Shown here piece by piece: positions 24,401-34,105 of a stretch of 64,000 nt of DNA. The translations under genes and the position numbers were made by a program. Numbering within the stretch: position 1 is the first letter of the stretch; the number at the start of each line of letters is the position of its first letter. Source of the DNA: Macrostomum hystrix (taxonomy: Eukaryota; Platyhelminthes; Macrostomidae); the NCBI GenBank assembly GCA_950097015.1, contig CATNEN010000038.1, positions 7,128,001 through 7,192,000 on the forward strand, in the 5' to 3' direction. The notes under the pieces were generated by a model. That model ran no database searches. It was not told the origin of the DNA and saw nothing but the letters and a program-made list of their open reading frames with translations.

Positions 24401-27400
24401 TATCTGTCTCGTGTCCTATCTGTCCCGTGTCCTATCTGTCCCGTGTCATCTGTCCCGTGTCCTATCTGTCCCGTGTCCTATCTGTCCCGTGTCCTATCTG
24501 TCCCGTGTCCTATCTGTCCCGTGTCCTATCTGTCCCGTGTCCTATCTGTCCCGTGTCCTATCTGTCCCGTGTCCTATCTGTCCCGTGTCCTATCTGTCCC
24601 GTGTCCTATCTGTCCCGTGTCCTATCTGTCCCGTGTCCTATCTGTCCCGTGTCCTATCTGTCCCGTGTCCTATCTGTCCCGTGTCATCTGTCCCGTGTCC
24701 TATCTGTCCCGTGTCCTATCTGTCCCGTGTCCTATCTGTCCTGTGTCCTATCTGTCCTGTGTCCTATCTGTCCCGTGTCCTATCTGTCCCGTGTCCTATC
24801 TGTCCCGTGTCCTATCTGTCCCGTGTCATCTGTCCCGTGTCCTATCTGTCCCGTGTCCTATCTGTCCCGTGTCCTATCTGTCCCGTGTCCTATCTGTCCC
24901 GTGTCCTATCTGTCCCGTGTCATCTGTCCCGTGTCCTATCTGTCCCGTGTCCTATCTGTCCCGTGTCATCTGTCCCGTGTCCTATCTGTCTCGTGTCCTA
25001 TCTGTCCCGTGTCCTATCTGTCCTGTGTCCTATCTGTCCCGTGTCCTATCTGTCCCGTGTCCTATCTGTCCCGTGTCTTATCCCTTCCCAGTCTCTTATG
25101 CCCTGTGTCTCATTTATCCCCTGTCTCCCTGTCTCATGTCCCGTGTCTCAGACCCAATGACTCAACTCCTAATAAATCATCTCTCAATAACTCTGAAATT
25201 ATCTCTCAATCAATCATTTCTCAATGACTATCTCCTCTGTTAGATCACTTTCTAGTGTCTATGCCCAAAACATTACAAAATAAATGTATCAAATAACTTT
25301 GTATATATGCGCAACTAAAATTGATACTAGGCACAACAGACACGATTTATAAAATGGTTTTTACATTCTAAATATAGCCACCCTACTTTGAATACAGGTT
25401 TTCAATAATTTTCGCACTTTGCAAGTTGGAACCACACCCAGGCTTGAGCAATAGTAAGGCCTAACTATTATCTAATTTACATGTTAACCAACAATTCAAT
25501 GCTAGCCATAACGCACAATATACTACTTACTACTTGGCGCAGTCGATTAGCTGATACTCGTTGGACCGTTCGAATGAGGCCCTGACGCCTGCGTCCTGCC
25601 ACAGCAGCACACTGTAACGGAAGAACTGCTCGGGATAGTCAAAGTCGGGCCTAGGCGCCTCCGCCTGCAGATACTCTATGTAGGGCTCGTACTCCGCGTG
25701 CTCCAGCGTTATGGGCGGACTCAGGTTGCTCATGGCGCCCGTGATGGACAAAATGGCGTCCCGGATGTTCTTCTTAATGTCCAGAATTTTCTGCTTCTTC
25801 TCTCTGTTTAAAAAAGTGTCGACTGATTATGTTCGTTCTTCTAAAAGTAGTCACTTGCCTAGACTGAGATTTTCAGTGAGATTCACCTGCGTAGACTGAG
25901 ATTTGCAGTGAGATTCACCTGCCTAGACTGAGATTTTCAGTGAGATTCACCTGCCTAGACTGAGATTTTCAGTGAGATTCACCTGCCTAGACTGAGATTT
26001 GCAGTGAGATTCACCTGCGTAGACTGAGATTTGCAGTGAGATTCACCTGCCTAGACTGAGATTTTCAGTGAGATTCACCTGCCTAGACTGAGATTTTCAG
26101 TGAGATTCACCTGCCTAGACTGAGATTTGCAGTGAGATTCACCTGCGTAGACTGAGATTTGCAGTGAGATTCACCTGCGTAGACTGAGATTTTCAGTGAG
26201 ATTCACCTGCCTAGACTGAGATTTGCAGTGAGATTCACCTGCGTAGACTGAGATTTGCAGTGAGATTCACCTGCCTAGACTGAGATTTGCAGTGAGATTC
26301 ACCTGCCGAGACTGAGATTTGCAGTGAGATTCACCTGCGTAGACTGAGATTTGCAGTGAGATTCACCTGCGTAGACTGAGATTTGCAGTGAGATTCACCT
26401 GCGTAGACTGAGATTTGCAGTGAGATTCACCTGCCTAGACTGAGATTTGCAGTGAGATTCACCTGCCGAGACTGAGATTTGCAGTGAGATTCACCTGCGT
26501 AGACTGAGATTTTCAGTGAGATTCACCTGCCTAGACTGAGATTTGCAGTGAGATTCACCTGCGTAGACTGAGATTTGCAGTGAGATTCACCTGCCTAGAC
26601 TGAGATTTGCAGTGAGATTCACCTGCCGAGACTGAGATTTGCAGTGAGATTCACCTGCGTAGACTGAGATTTGCAGTGAGATTCACCTGCGTAGACTGAG
26701 ATTTGCAGTGAGATTCACCTGCGTAGACTGAGATTTGCAGTGAGATTCACCTGCGTAGACTGAGATTTGCAGTGAGATTCACCTGCCTAGACTGAGATTT
26801 GCAGTGAGATTCACCTGCCGAGACTGAGATTTGCAGTGAGATTCACCTGCCGAGATTGAGATTTGCAGTGAGATTCACCTGCCTAGACTGAGATTTGAGT
26901 GAAATTGACCTATATTGACTGAGATTTTGCCGTGAAATTGACCCATATTGACTGAGATTTTGCTGTGAGATTGACACACTGGACAGAGACAGTTTTTCAG
27001 TACCTTTTAATAGGTAAACACTTATCTAGGACAGTTAAAAATTCCACCCAACTCACTCTGGTGAGAAGCCATTAATGTGCAAGATTCGCATTTGCTTGAC
27101 AATCGTGCTTTTGCCAGACTCTCCAGCACCTGAGAAAAATTTGGTAAAGGTTAGTGAAATCATTAAATAAGGTTAAAAAGTGTCTGCTACATTGCTTCTA
27201 AAAAATATAATATAATATAAAAAAACATTCTAACAAATGAAGAACAATCTGATTAAGGTAAGCTTTTAATTTACTTTAAAAATATTACTTTAAACTCCTA
27301 TCTAGTTTGTATTTTAGATATTCAGTTTTTTGAATGTAATATTACACATAACTGATTGTTAATTATAAAAAACGATACTATTTTCTCTTTTTTTCTAGAC

Positions 27401-29097
27401 CAATAACCATTAAATTATACTTTTGAAATTTATATATAAATAGATAACTTAAAACAAGTGTTTTAAATTGTTCCACTTTTAGTTGGGTACAGTTGAGTGT
27501 ACTATCAATCTATTGTATGAATCATGAATGAATTATGAATAAATATATTAAAAAATCTGAAAATACAAAATAACAAAAAGCTGACCGTAAATAGAATCAA
27601 ATAGGTATATATATATTTTTAAATAACATTTATGTTTACATTTTTCAAGAAAAATTCATGATGAATCTAACAAATGAACAAATGAAGGGGGTCAGTGGCA
27701 GAGCGGTTAACGCGTTTGCCACTTGCATCACAGTCCCTAAGTTTGATTCCACGGCGAGGTCACATTTATTTGGGGCGCAGCCGCGGAGAGAAGGCTTGGG
27801 GGCTTGTCATGCAATTTACGCCCTTGAGGGCCAACCTCCAAGGCACACGATGAGAAAGTCAGGGCAGATGTACACACCTGTGTGAGCATATGCCTGTGTA
27901 TGGTATCTGTGTGCATGTGTGCTCAGGAGTCAGCGAAATGGGCAGAACTGCCTCCTCGCTGGCTGTGGGTCTAGTGTCACCAAACTATGTGTCATTGCCC
28001 GCAGCCCTCTTGCAATTATTATTATTATTAACAAATGAACCATTTTTCATACTTTTTAATCTATATACTAAACTTTGCCACTTAAATCTGATTCCTATTA
28101 AAGCTTAAATTCAAGTATGTACTACTCATATTAGAATATTAATTATCTAATTGGGCTTATAAACCTTGTTTATATTGAAATGATAAATTGGGATTCCAAA
28201 GTTTGGTTGAAATTATATATTAGTTTGGTTGAAATCTAACTTGATATTGTAAAGAAATTACCTAGATTTAATTTTCTGCAATATCTTTATCACCTGCTAA
28301 AATAAATAAAAATAAAAGAGGTCAATGTCTATGTTTAGGTATTGATTTATATTGATGTAAATGTATATGTAAGTATAAAAGTACTATAAAATGTTAGTCA
28401 AGAATCTAAATGTTGAATTTTTTTGAACAATAAGAAATTTTTTTGTGATTCTAAATTATGATAAAAATGAGTTCAAGTGTACAATAATCAAAAGTAATAA
28501 AAAAACCTATCAAACCAGCAGAGCTTTCACTCAGATGTTTCATCTAGACTGTGATAATAATATATGACTCTTGATAAAAGTCAAGGGCTTAGTTACTCAG
28601 TATATATAATATTTTACAATGATCATGAACACAAGAGAAGTAAGAAGAGTGAGCTGATAAATATTGCCAATTTCCTAAATTGTCTGTGTTAATAATCTGA
28701 TGAGCAATGTTGGTGCTTGTAGCAATATACAATCTAGTAAAAATGTAGTCATAGAGGTATGCATACAAGATACATACAATGTTATAATACTGTTACAAAC
28801 ACATGAAATATGTTAACAATTCATCTGCTTTTAAAGTTTTAAAGCTTCAGTAAAAAATAAATAATAAAAAAGCTTTGAAATATTTTGGCCCAAGTTAATA
28901 TTAAATGGATATTTTATCTTTGACATGTTTAATGATACTAGTTAAGAGAGAAAAAACTTTTGTGCATTACCTAAAAGTAGAAGTCTATGAGTTGACTTGT
29001 AATCCTTTCGTTCTTTTTCAAGCTTTCTTTCAATATTCTTCGAAAGTTCACTTTTTTCTGTTGTTGTAACATTCTTCTTTCCTCCAAAACAGCCCAT
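18429..29097 (-). CDS. GNAS: G protein alpha subunit, Gs class (seven exons)
   Basis: Complete stimulatory G-alpha, which couples receptors to adenylyl cyclase at the inner plasma membrane. Exons: 29097-28971, 27129-27057, 25803-25531, 21034-20726, 19430-19297, 19180-19113, 18575-18429. Phases agree throughout and give 376 aa, close to vertebrate Gs. It starts MGC (palmitoylation-type N-terminus). Motifs: P loop GAGESGKS at 43-50, switch [10 protein letters not shown] with Arg182 (the cholera-toxin arginine position), switch II DVGGQ with Gln208, NKQD at 273-276, TCAVDT at 346-351. The C-terminus [10 protein letters not shown] is the Gs receptor-contact tail. All guanine-nucleotide motifs are intact. 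The exon 4 donor is weak (AG|GTCCGC) but is required by frame and homology. Introns 2, 3, 4 and 6 hold six tandem arrays. Confidence 0.96.
18674..18745 (+). repeat. tRNA-like sequence (Arg-TCT-like, degenerate)
   Basis: A 70-nt segment has a tRNA-style D arm (GTAGTTCAGTGGTTAGAGC), an anticodon region with CTTCTAA, and a B box (GAGTTCGAATC). GGGCTT at the 5' end can pair with AAGCCC at the 3' end, but the anticodon and T stems pair poorly with standard loop sizes. It is more likely a tRNA pseudogene or tRNA-derived repeat than a functional gene. It lies antisense to, and just upstream of, the last G-alpha-s exon in intron 6. Confidence 0.5.
18855..19022. repeat. Degenerate GTACAT-based repeat
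   Basis: About 12-bp units of the type ATGTACATTGG / GGATGTACAT in intron 6 of the G-alpha-s gene. GTACAT overlaps its own reverse complement ATGTAC, so the strand is dense in short palindromes. Confidence 0.8.
19750..20636. repeat. 21-bp minisatellite with higher-order half
   Basis: Unit GATGCTATTCACAATCCCATA (21 bp, a multiple of three, hence open frames on both strands). The right half (20300-20636) is a simple array. The left half (19750-20300) is organised in larger blocks that end with CACCATCACCTGAGATGAACAG. It occupies most of G-alpha-s intron 4. Confidence 0.95.
21095..21476. repeat. 12-bp minisatellite
   Basis: Units of AGTCAATCTGAG, GATCAATCTGAG, GGTCAATCTGAG and TAGTCAATCTGA in G-alpha-s intron 3. 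The repeat starts within about 65 bp of the exon 4 acceptor side, and its period keeps several frames open. Confidence 0.95.
22013..22215 (+). mobile_element. tRNA-derived SINE copy 3 (partial)
   Basis: SINE head with GAGTGACAGAGCGGTCTAAC A box and GAGCTCGATTCCGCG B box, then the GAAGGCTTGGAGGCTTGTC body and the GCCTGCGTACAGTATCTGTG segment. The ATT tail is missing. It is in G-alpha-s intron 3, antisense to the gene. Confidence 0.75.
22277..23648. mobile_element. hAT-like non-autonomous element with internal array
   Basis: The left end reads CAGGGGTCGGCAAACTT followed by AGCCAGCGGGCCAG, the typical wording of hAT-family terminal inverted repeats. The right end (23617-23648) contains the reverse complement AAGTTTGCCGA preceded by TGGCCCGCTAGCT. 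Almost the whole interior is the 16-bp array. No transposase frame is present. An 8-bp target duplication was not identified by eye. Confidence 0.6.
22347..23548. repeat. 16-bp minisatellite, CTCATCTCTCCCGCGT type
   Basis: Tandem 16-bp units with CGCG/CGTG and CTCA/CTTA/CCTA variants. The 3' third changes to a longer higher-order block (CACCCATTCCGTGTCTCACCTC plus CATCTCTATTGTGTCTTATC) repeated about four times. It shares its basic unit with the array at 24149. G-alpha-s intron 3. Confidence 0.95.
24149..25077. repeat. 16-bp minisatellite, CTATCTGTCCCGTGTC type
   Basis: Very homogeneous array of 16-bp units, interrupted now and then by 13-bp units that lack CTA. Preceded at 24087-24118 by GGCCTGCGTGCCAGATGCGGCCCTCC, which resembles hAT-type internal sequence. 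Probably a second, more recently amplified relative of the 22347 array. G-alpha-s intron 3. Confidence 0.95.
25855..26890. repeat. 32-bp minisatellite (about 32 copies)
   Basis: Unit of 32 bp: (C/G)(C/G)TAGACTGAGATTTGCAG then TGAGATTCACCTG. TTTGCAG/TTTTCAG and CCTAG/CGTAG/CCGAG variants recur in ordered blocks. It lies in G-alpha-s intron 2. On the gene's sense strand each unit contains CAG|GTGAAT. Period and contiguity without spacers rule out CRISPR. Confidence 0.95.
27686..28029 (+). mobile_element. tRNA-derived SINE copy 4 (full length)
   Basis: Best-preserved copy: GGGGGTCAGTGGCAGAGCGG head (A box), B-box-like GTTTGATTCC, a body with GAGAAGGCTTGGGGGCTTGTC and TGCTCAGGAGTCAGCGAAATG, and an (ATT)n tail. 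It is flanked by the direct repeat AACAAATGAA on both sides, a target-site duplication. It lies in G-alpha-s intron 1, antisense to the gene. Confidence 0.9.
28030..28970. other. Remainder of G-alpha-s intron 1
   Basis: AT-rich intron sequence with no repeat array, which sets it apart from introns 2-4. Confidence 0.4.
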
Positions 29098-30388
29098 TGT
29101 AAATCAGACACCTAAATTCTTAAATAGAACTAGAGTATAATTTAATTAGACATTAGGATTTCCACGAAAAATTTAACAGATTATGAAAATGTAAAGTAGT
29201 TTGTCTAATCCTGTAATTATAAATGCAAGTTAAGTAACTGATTCTATTTTACAACGTAAACGGTCAAGCCTGTTTCTAAAGATAGACCGACTCAACGATA
29301 TTTCATGATGGAATTTGAAATGCAGCGTAAACAAGATATCATAAAATATAATTGTCTAAACTTTCGTTATTAACGCTCATAACATTTATTACTTATTCAT
29401 CGTGTTTAACTTTACTCTTGCAAACTATCAATCGCACATATAGCATATTTTACAGCATATTTTAAGTTAGCAAGAAGTTCGAGGCTTCAATGGACATAAA
29501 AATGCGGCAGCAAATTGATCGAATTAAATAAATGCAGTCTACGACGCAATATGCAACTGTATACAGATTTGCTTCTTTATCAATATTGCACGTACTATAT
29601 TTATTTCAGTGAAAAATGCATCTATCTATTCTATGCTATATAATAACTTGTGCGGACTGCTCTCTTGAGCGGACGCTAGAACTTTGGTGGTGGTTTTTCT
29701 TAATTTCTTTGTTCCCAACTTTGGGAAGCGCACCATTATATTTCTGTGCCCACAGCCCCTCAGCCAGTCTGCTCCACCACCCACAGGCTCCCACCGCCCA
29801 GGCTTCGGCCGCGCATACATACGCGGTGGAGACCTGAGTGGGTCCGGTCCCGTAAAGGGTGACTTAGTTTAGCTCGCAGAGCAAGTGCACTCAGACCATG
29901 TTCGCATAGTGCAGTCACAACACTTAAGTTTCTATAACCGCGGTATACTGTTCTTTGTTAATTCAGTCGATGAGTTTTGGATGTAGCCTGAGGTCGATAG
30001 ACAATATGGTCATGGTCAATCGCAATATCGAGAACGAAGTTCTGCTGTGTTGCTGACGGGGAGGAAACGTAACGTCTGCGCACTGTCATCAGAATTGAAA
30101 ATAGTCTACTTCTTAACGGCCAGTCGCGACCGCGGGCTCGCCTGCAGACTGCACCGTACCCTTGTGTTCTGAAAGGGTGCAATGGTTGTATACTGAAGTC
30201 CGAGTTCCTGCTTCTTTTGTTGTGGAAATAAATAGCATGGAACACAAAGATAATTGTTTACGAGCCAAGTGCGGTAATAGTGCGTTGTGTTGCGTTGCGC
30301 TGAAGTTCAGATTTGACCAATGTAAGCTGGGGAATTCGGTTCTTAAATTTATTAGTACTCGCGGAAGAAGTTTTCTGGAAAGATGGTA
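29098..30388. other. Upstream region of the G-alpha-s gene
   Basis: AT-rich to about 29600, then a GC-richer island (29740-29860 and 30040-30180) that could hold the promoter or a 5' non-coding exon. No coding exon recognised. Confidence 0.3.
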
Positions 30389-30727
30389 CCAAGAACCCTG
30401 ATCCCAAGAACCCTGATCCCAAGAACCCTGATCCCAAGAACCCTGATCCCAAGAACCCTGATCCCAAGAACCCTGATCCCAAGAACCCTGATCCCAAGAA
30501 CCCTGATCCCAAGAACCCTGATCCCAAGAACCCTGATCTTAAGAACCCTGATCCCAAGAACCCTGATCCCAAGAACCCTGATCCCAAGAACCCTGATCCC
30601 AAGAACCCTGATCCCAAGAACCCTGATCCCAAGAACCCTGATCCCAAGAACCCTGATCCCAAAAACCCTGATCCCAAGAACCCTGATCCCAAGGACCCTG
30701 ATCCCAAGAACCCTGATCCCAAGAACC
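30389..30727. repeat. 15-bp minisatellite (about 22 copies)
   Basis: Unit AAGAACCCTGATCCC, almost invariant. The 15-bp period keeps five of the six frames open (for example DPKNP on plus, GSGFL on minus). These frames are products of periodicity and I do not call them as proteins. Confidence 0.95.
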
Positions 30728-31685
30728 ATAGAAATTATACTTAGTTTTTATTTTACTTCCAGTCACTTTTCTAAGCGTAAAATTGGAATCGTCACCTCAC
30801 TATTCATAACGAGCGCGTGCCTTATTTACTCAGTGTTAAAGTGTGTACGTCAATTCGCGTTACACAGCTGCGTATGACTTCATGATTAAAACGAAAGCGC
30901 GACCAAAATACTCGTAAGCATAAGTGAATGCCGATAGGCCAAATCTGGCTGTACTGTGCACAGCTGTTACCATCGCATTATTGAGGCTTAATCCTTTCCA
31001 TTCAGAACTGCGGCTGCCTCACACTCCAAGCATTTCGAGAACACTAATGTTGAGCTCATGACGCAGTGCACCTCAATTCTCTGTCCCTGTCCTCTCTGTC
31101 TTTTAATTGGACTTGCTAGAACTAAACTGGCATTTAACTAGCTAAACAAAGCATACTCAGCCGTAACGCTGAAAATATTCTATTTTTGAGCATGGGCATG
31201 TTTTCACTTGCTCATATCTTACTGCGTCTCAATCGTCTCTGTGCGGTCCTCTCTCCTTCTCTGGTTTCTTGCAAGTGCACTCGTTGTCGTGGGAAGAATA
31301 TATTGACGGGGCCGTAAACGACACGCAGGACAATTACTGCCCCTTGCTACGCATGCAAAGTGGGGACGAAATGAAATAGGAAAGAATTCCGGTATATTTG
31401 ATCGAGTCTCCGAAGAGCTAGAAAAGAACCGGAGTTAGGCAAGTGTAAACGAACTTGGAAAGCGAAGCAGGAATTTAAAAAAAGCCTCTGCAAACAATTC
31501 AAAAGACTTCAAGCAGATCGAAATCAGCGCTCATAACTGCAGAAATGAGCTAGTTGGAAGCAAGGAACGCCAGTCGGAACTGATTTGCCAAGCGAAAATA
31601 CAAGCATTAAACAGTTGACACAGTAGAACACATTCTGTACGGTAATCGGCCCTCACTGAATATCGCAATCTGGGATTGCTGCAGC
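30728..31685. other. Upstream region of the DEG/ENaC gene
   Basis: No coding exon recognised. This interval presumably holds the promoter and 5' leader of the channel gene. A polypyrimidine-poor CTGCAG precedes the ATG at 31686, so a spliced leader site there is possible but weak. Confidence 0.3.
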
Positions 31686-33482
31686 ATGTCAAACAAGGCT
31701 GTTGAAGATTCACAGAAACAAGCAGCAGCTTTAGTGACTGGCAGCGATGAGCCAGAAGATCCTGGCTCCAGGAAGTCCAAGAAGGTTCCCGACTATGGTG
31801 CCACGAAGGCAACCGATGCTGATTCTGGCTCTGGCCCCTTCAAGGGGCGGCTCATTCGCGAAAAGCTGCGACCGAAGCGGCGAACCCGCGAAGAGCAAGT
31901 GCTGTACGAAAACAACATCAAAGATTTCCTGGACGCCCTGCTGTCCAACACCAGCCTGCTTGCGATCAGTAATATTGTGAAGCGCAGCCATCCCGTGTTC
32001 AAAACACTCTGGGCCATTGCCTTCACGGTGTGCCTCATTTTGACGATACGCCAGCTGTACAGTCTGAGCAGTACTTACTTCAGCGATCCAAAGTCCACAA
32101 TAATTCAGCTAACTTACAAGCCGTTTGAGTTCCCGTCTGTCACCGTTTGCAATCACAATCCGTTGAGGCGCTCGATGGTTAGCCTGTTTGGTCAGGCCGA
32201 TCTTCAACGCTTCATCGCCGGCCTGGAGACCAAAAACTACTCTGTGGTGGACAATGGCACTCAGCTGATGACTCAGCAGGCCGATTGGATGCATTTTCAT
32301 AGGCTGATTAGCAATAATACACCAGAACAGCGCTTGCGCATGGGCTACCAGATGTCCGACCTGATTCTGCAGTGCAACTTCGCTGGTCGCCGTTGCACCA
32401 GTGAGCACTTCAGCGTGTCGTTGACAAAAACATATGGAAGCTGCTTCACTTTCAACGGCTGGCAGTCTGCCTTTGCTGGAGCCCCAGTGATTGGCAAAAA
32501 CGGTCGAGAGCATGGCCTTATAATGACACTGTACCTAGAGTTAGAGGAGTACCTGCAGAATTTTATTCCCAGCTCCGGCATCAAGGTGCACATTCACGAG
32601 TTCGGCTCATTGGCATTTCCAGAGACCTCCGGCTTCTCGGTGCCGCCGGGCTTTCAGACTTCCATCGGCATGTCGTTACGTCGAATCGATCGCATCAACC
32701 GACCCATGGGCAGCTGCGAGGTTGGCAAAGACTTTCTTCGAAATCATGGCTTTAAGTACACATACAGCGCGTGCACGATGCTGTGTTTGTACGATCGTGT
32801 TCACGACCGCTGCGGCTGCTATGACAGAGCGAACTCTGTGTACTACAGTCATCTAAAGAAACCGCTTCAGCCGTGTCACACTGAAGAGCAGCTGTCCTGC
32901 CTCATGAACTTGGTATACGCATCCGATCAGGGCGATCTGAATTGCAACTGTCCACTGCCGTGCGCTGAGTCACACTTTACCTTCAAGCAGTCACTGAGTG
33001 AGTGGCCGACAGACAGCTACGAGACGCGCCTCTTCGGCGATCTGGTCGACGTCAAGCCGAAAGTTGCCAGCCTGAGAAACCAAACTAAATTGGCTGCGCG
33101 CAGGAATTTGCTTAATTTGGTCGTGTACGTTGACGGCGTAATGGCAGAGCACATCATTGAGAAGAGAGCCTACGGCATAGACAACTACCTGTCAGACATT
33201 GGCGGCACCCTCGGCCTGTTTCTGGGATTCTCTGTCCTGACCGGGTTCGAACTCTTGGAGGCGTCGGCGCTCATCATGGCTTACCTGTGCGGCAAGATTG
33301 GCTACACCAGCGATGAGGTGGCTGATGAGCCTGCCACCGCTTCGGATGAAAGCGACGGCGCCATTGACGGCGAAAGAGTCGGCTCAATCAGCGCCTCTAA
33401 TGAGGCTCTCACGGGACGCCGTGGAAGCCAGATCATGACTCTCTATGGTTCCAATCCGACTATTCACCTGCACTCTAATTGA
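31686..33482 (+). CDS. DEG/ENaC sodium channel subunit (single exon)
   Basis: Predicted subunit of a trimeric, amiloride-type sodium channel of the degenerin/ENaC/ASIC/FaNaC superfamily, in the plasma membrane. 598 aa in one uninterrupted frame. A basic cytosolic N-terminus precedes TM1 at about 104-124. After TM1 comes the family signature FEFPSVTVCNHNPLRRS (148-163). The extracellular domain has the usual spaced cysteines (SACTMLCLYDRVHDRCGCYD and CNCPLPC). TM2 contains GIDNYLSDIGGTLGLFLGFS then VLTGFELLE, including the GxS selectivity-filter position. The His-Gly gating motif normally found before TM1 appears to be replaced by Leu92-Ala93. The ligand (peptide, proton or mechanical) cannot be told from sequence. 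The lack of introns, unlike its neighbours, would fit retroposition or intron loss. Confidence 0.93.
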   Translation: MSNKAVEDSQKQAAALVTGSDEPEDPGSRKSKKVPDYGATKATDADSGSGPFKGRLIREKLRPKRRTREEQVLYENNIKDFLDALLSNTSLLAISNIVKRSHPVFKTLWAIAFTVCLILTIRQLYSLSSTYFSDPKSTIIQLTYKPFEFPSVTVCNHNPLRRSMVSLFGQADLQRFIAGLETKNYSVVDNGTQLMTQQADWMHFHRLISNNTPEQRLRMGYQMSDLILQCNFAGRRCTSEHFSVSLTKTYGSCFTFNGWQSAFAGAPVIGKNGREHGLIMTLYLELEEYLQNFIPSSGIKVHIHEFGSLAFPETSGFSVPPGFQTSIGMSLRRIDRINRPMGSCEVGKDFLRNHGFKYTYSACTMLCLYDRVHDRCGCYDRANSVYYSHLKKPLQPCHTEEQLSCLMNLVYASDQGDLNCNCPLPCAESHFTFKQSLSEWPTDSYETRLFGDLVDVKPKVASLRNQTKLAARRNLLNLVVYVDGVMAEHIIEKRAYGIDNYLSDIGGTLGLFLGFSVLTGFELLEASALIMAYLCGKIGYTSDEVADEPATASDESDGAIDGERVGSISASNEALTGRRGSQIMTLYGSNPTIHLHSN

Positions 33483-34055
33483 TGTAACCCGTGAACCGAC
33501 TTGCAAATCGAGACCGTAAAAAGTAATGCTATTCACCTAAAACTGGTATAGAACACCGGTATAGTGCTGCTTTTCTCGTTAAGTAAAAGTATGTTTATGT
33601 CACAAGCCTATTTTAATATTAAAGTTATGAGCATATATCTATATTATATTGGTTTTTTTTATTTGTTCTTGCCTTTGCAGATTCCTCATTTTTTGTGTGA
33701 ATTACGGGATAAAAATGTGAAGTTTATATCAATGTGGATCTGGTCTTAACCGTCGCCCTAGCTATTTATGTGATCATATGTGCATAATCGGTAGGTCCAT
33801 CACTGAAGATTTCATGTTTCCTTTTTAATGTATCAGTATCGTTCAAGCTTTAAACAAGTAGCACTTTTAATTTTGTTGGGTCACACTGTACGTATTAATG
33901 CTACAATATGTACTGTCAGTAAAAACATTTTTTAAAATAGCATTAGATTGTTTGTTTCTTCTGTTAATTTTGCGTCTAAATTAACACTATTTTATGTCCT
34001 ATTTTAAACACTGTCTTGTTCAAAAGACAAGCAGGACTTCAAATTAAACACTTTC
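33483..34055 (+). other. 3' UTR and flank of the DEG/ENaC gene
   Basis: AT-rich sequence between the stop codon and the AATAAA at 34056. No other feature seen. Confidence 0.35.
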
Positions 34056-34105
34056 AATAAATCTCAGCCAAGGAAGCCTCTTCGTTCGAACAGGAGGCTT
34101 CCTTG
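34056..34105 (+). terminator. AATAAA followed by a 12-bp perfect hairpin
   Basis: AATAAA at 34056-34061 is followed 8 nt later by CAAGGAAGCCTC (34069-34080), a 13-nt loop and GAGGCTTCCTTG (34094-34105). It is a plausible polyadenylation signal for the DEG/ENaC transcript with an unusual adjoining stem-loop. The function of the hairpin is unknown. Confidence 0.45.

Noticed and set aside
22315-25243. Very long open frames (350-420 codons) through the 16-bp arrays
   Set aside because: They are products of short-period repetition, open in several frames at once, and lie in an intron of G-alpha-s on the opposite strand.
25855-26890. CRISPR-like array (32-bp repeats)
   Set aside because: The repeats are contiguous with no unique spacers, no cas genes are present and the genome is eukaryotic.
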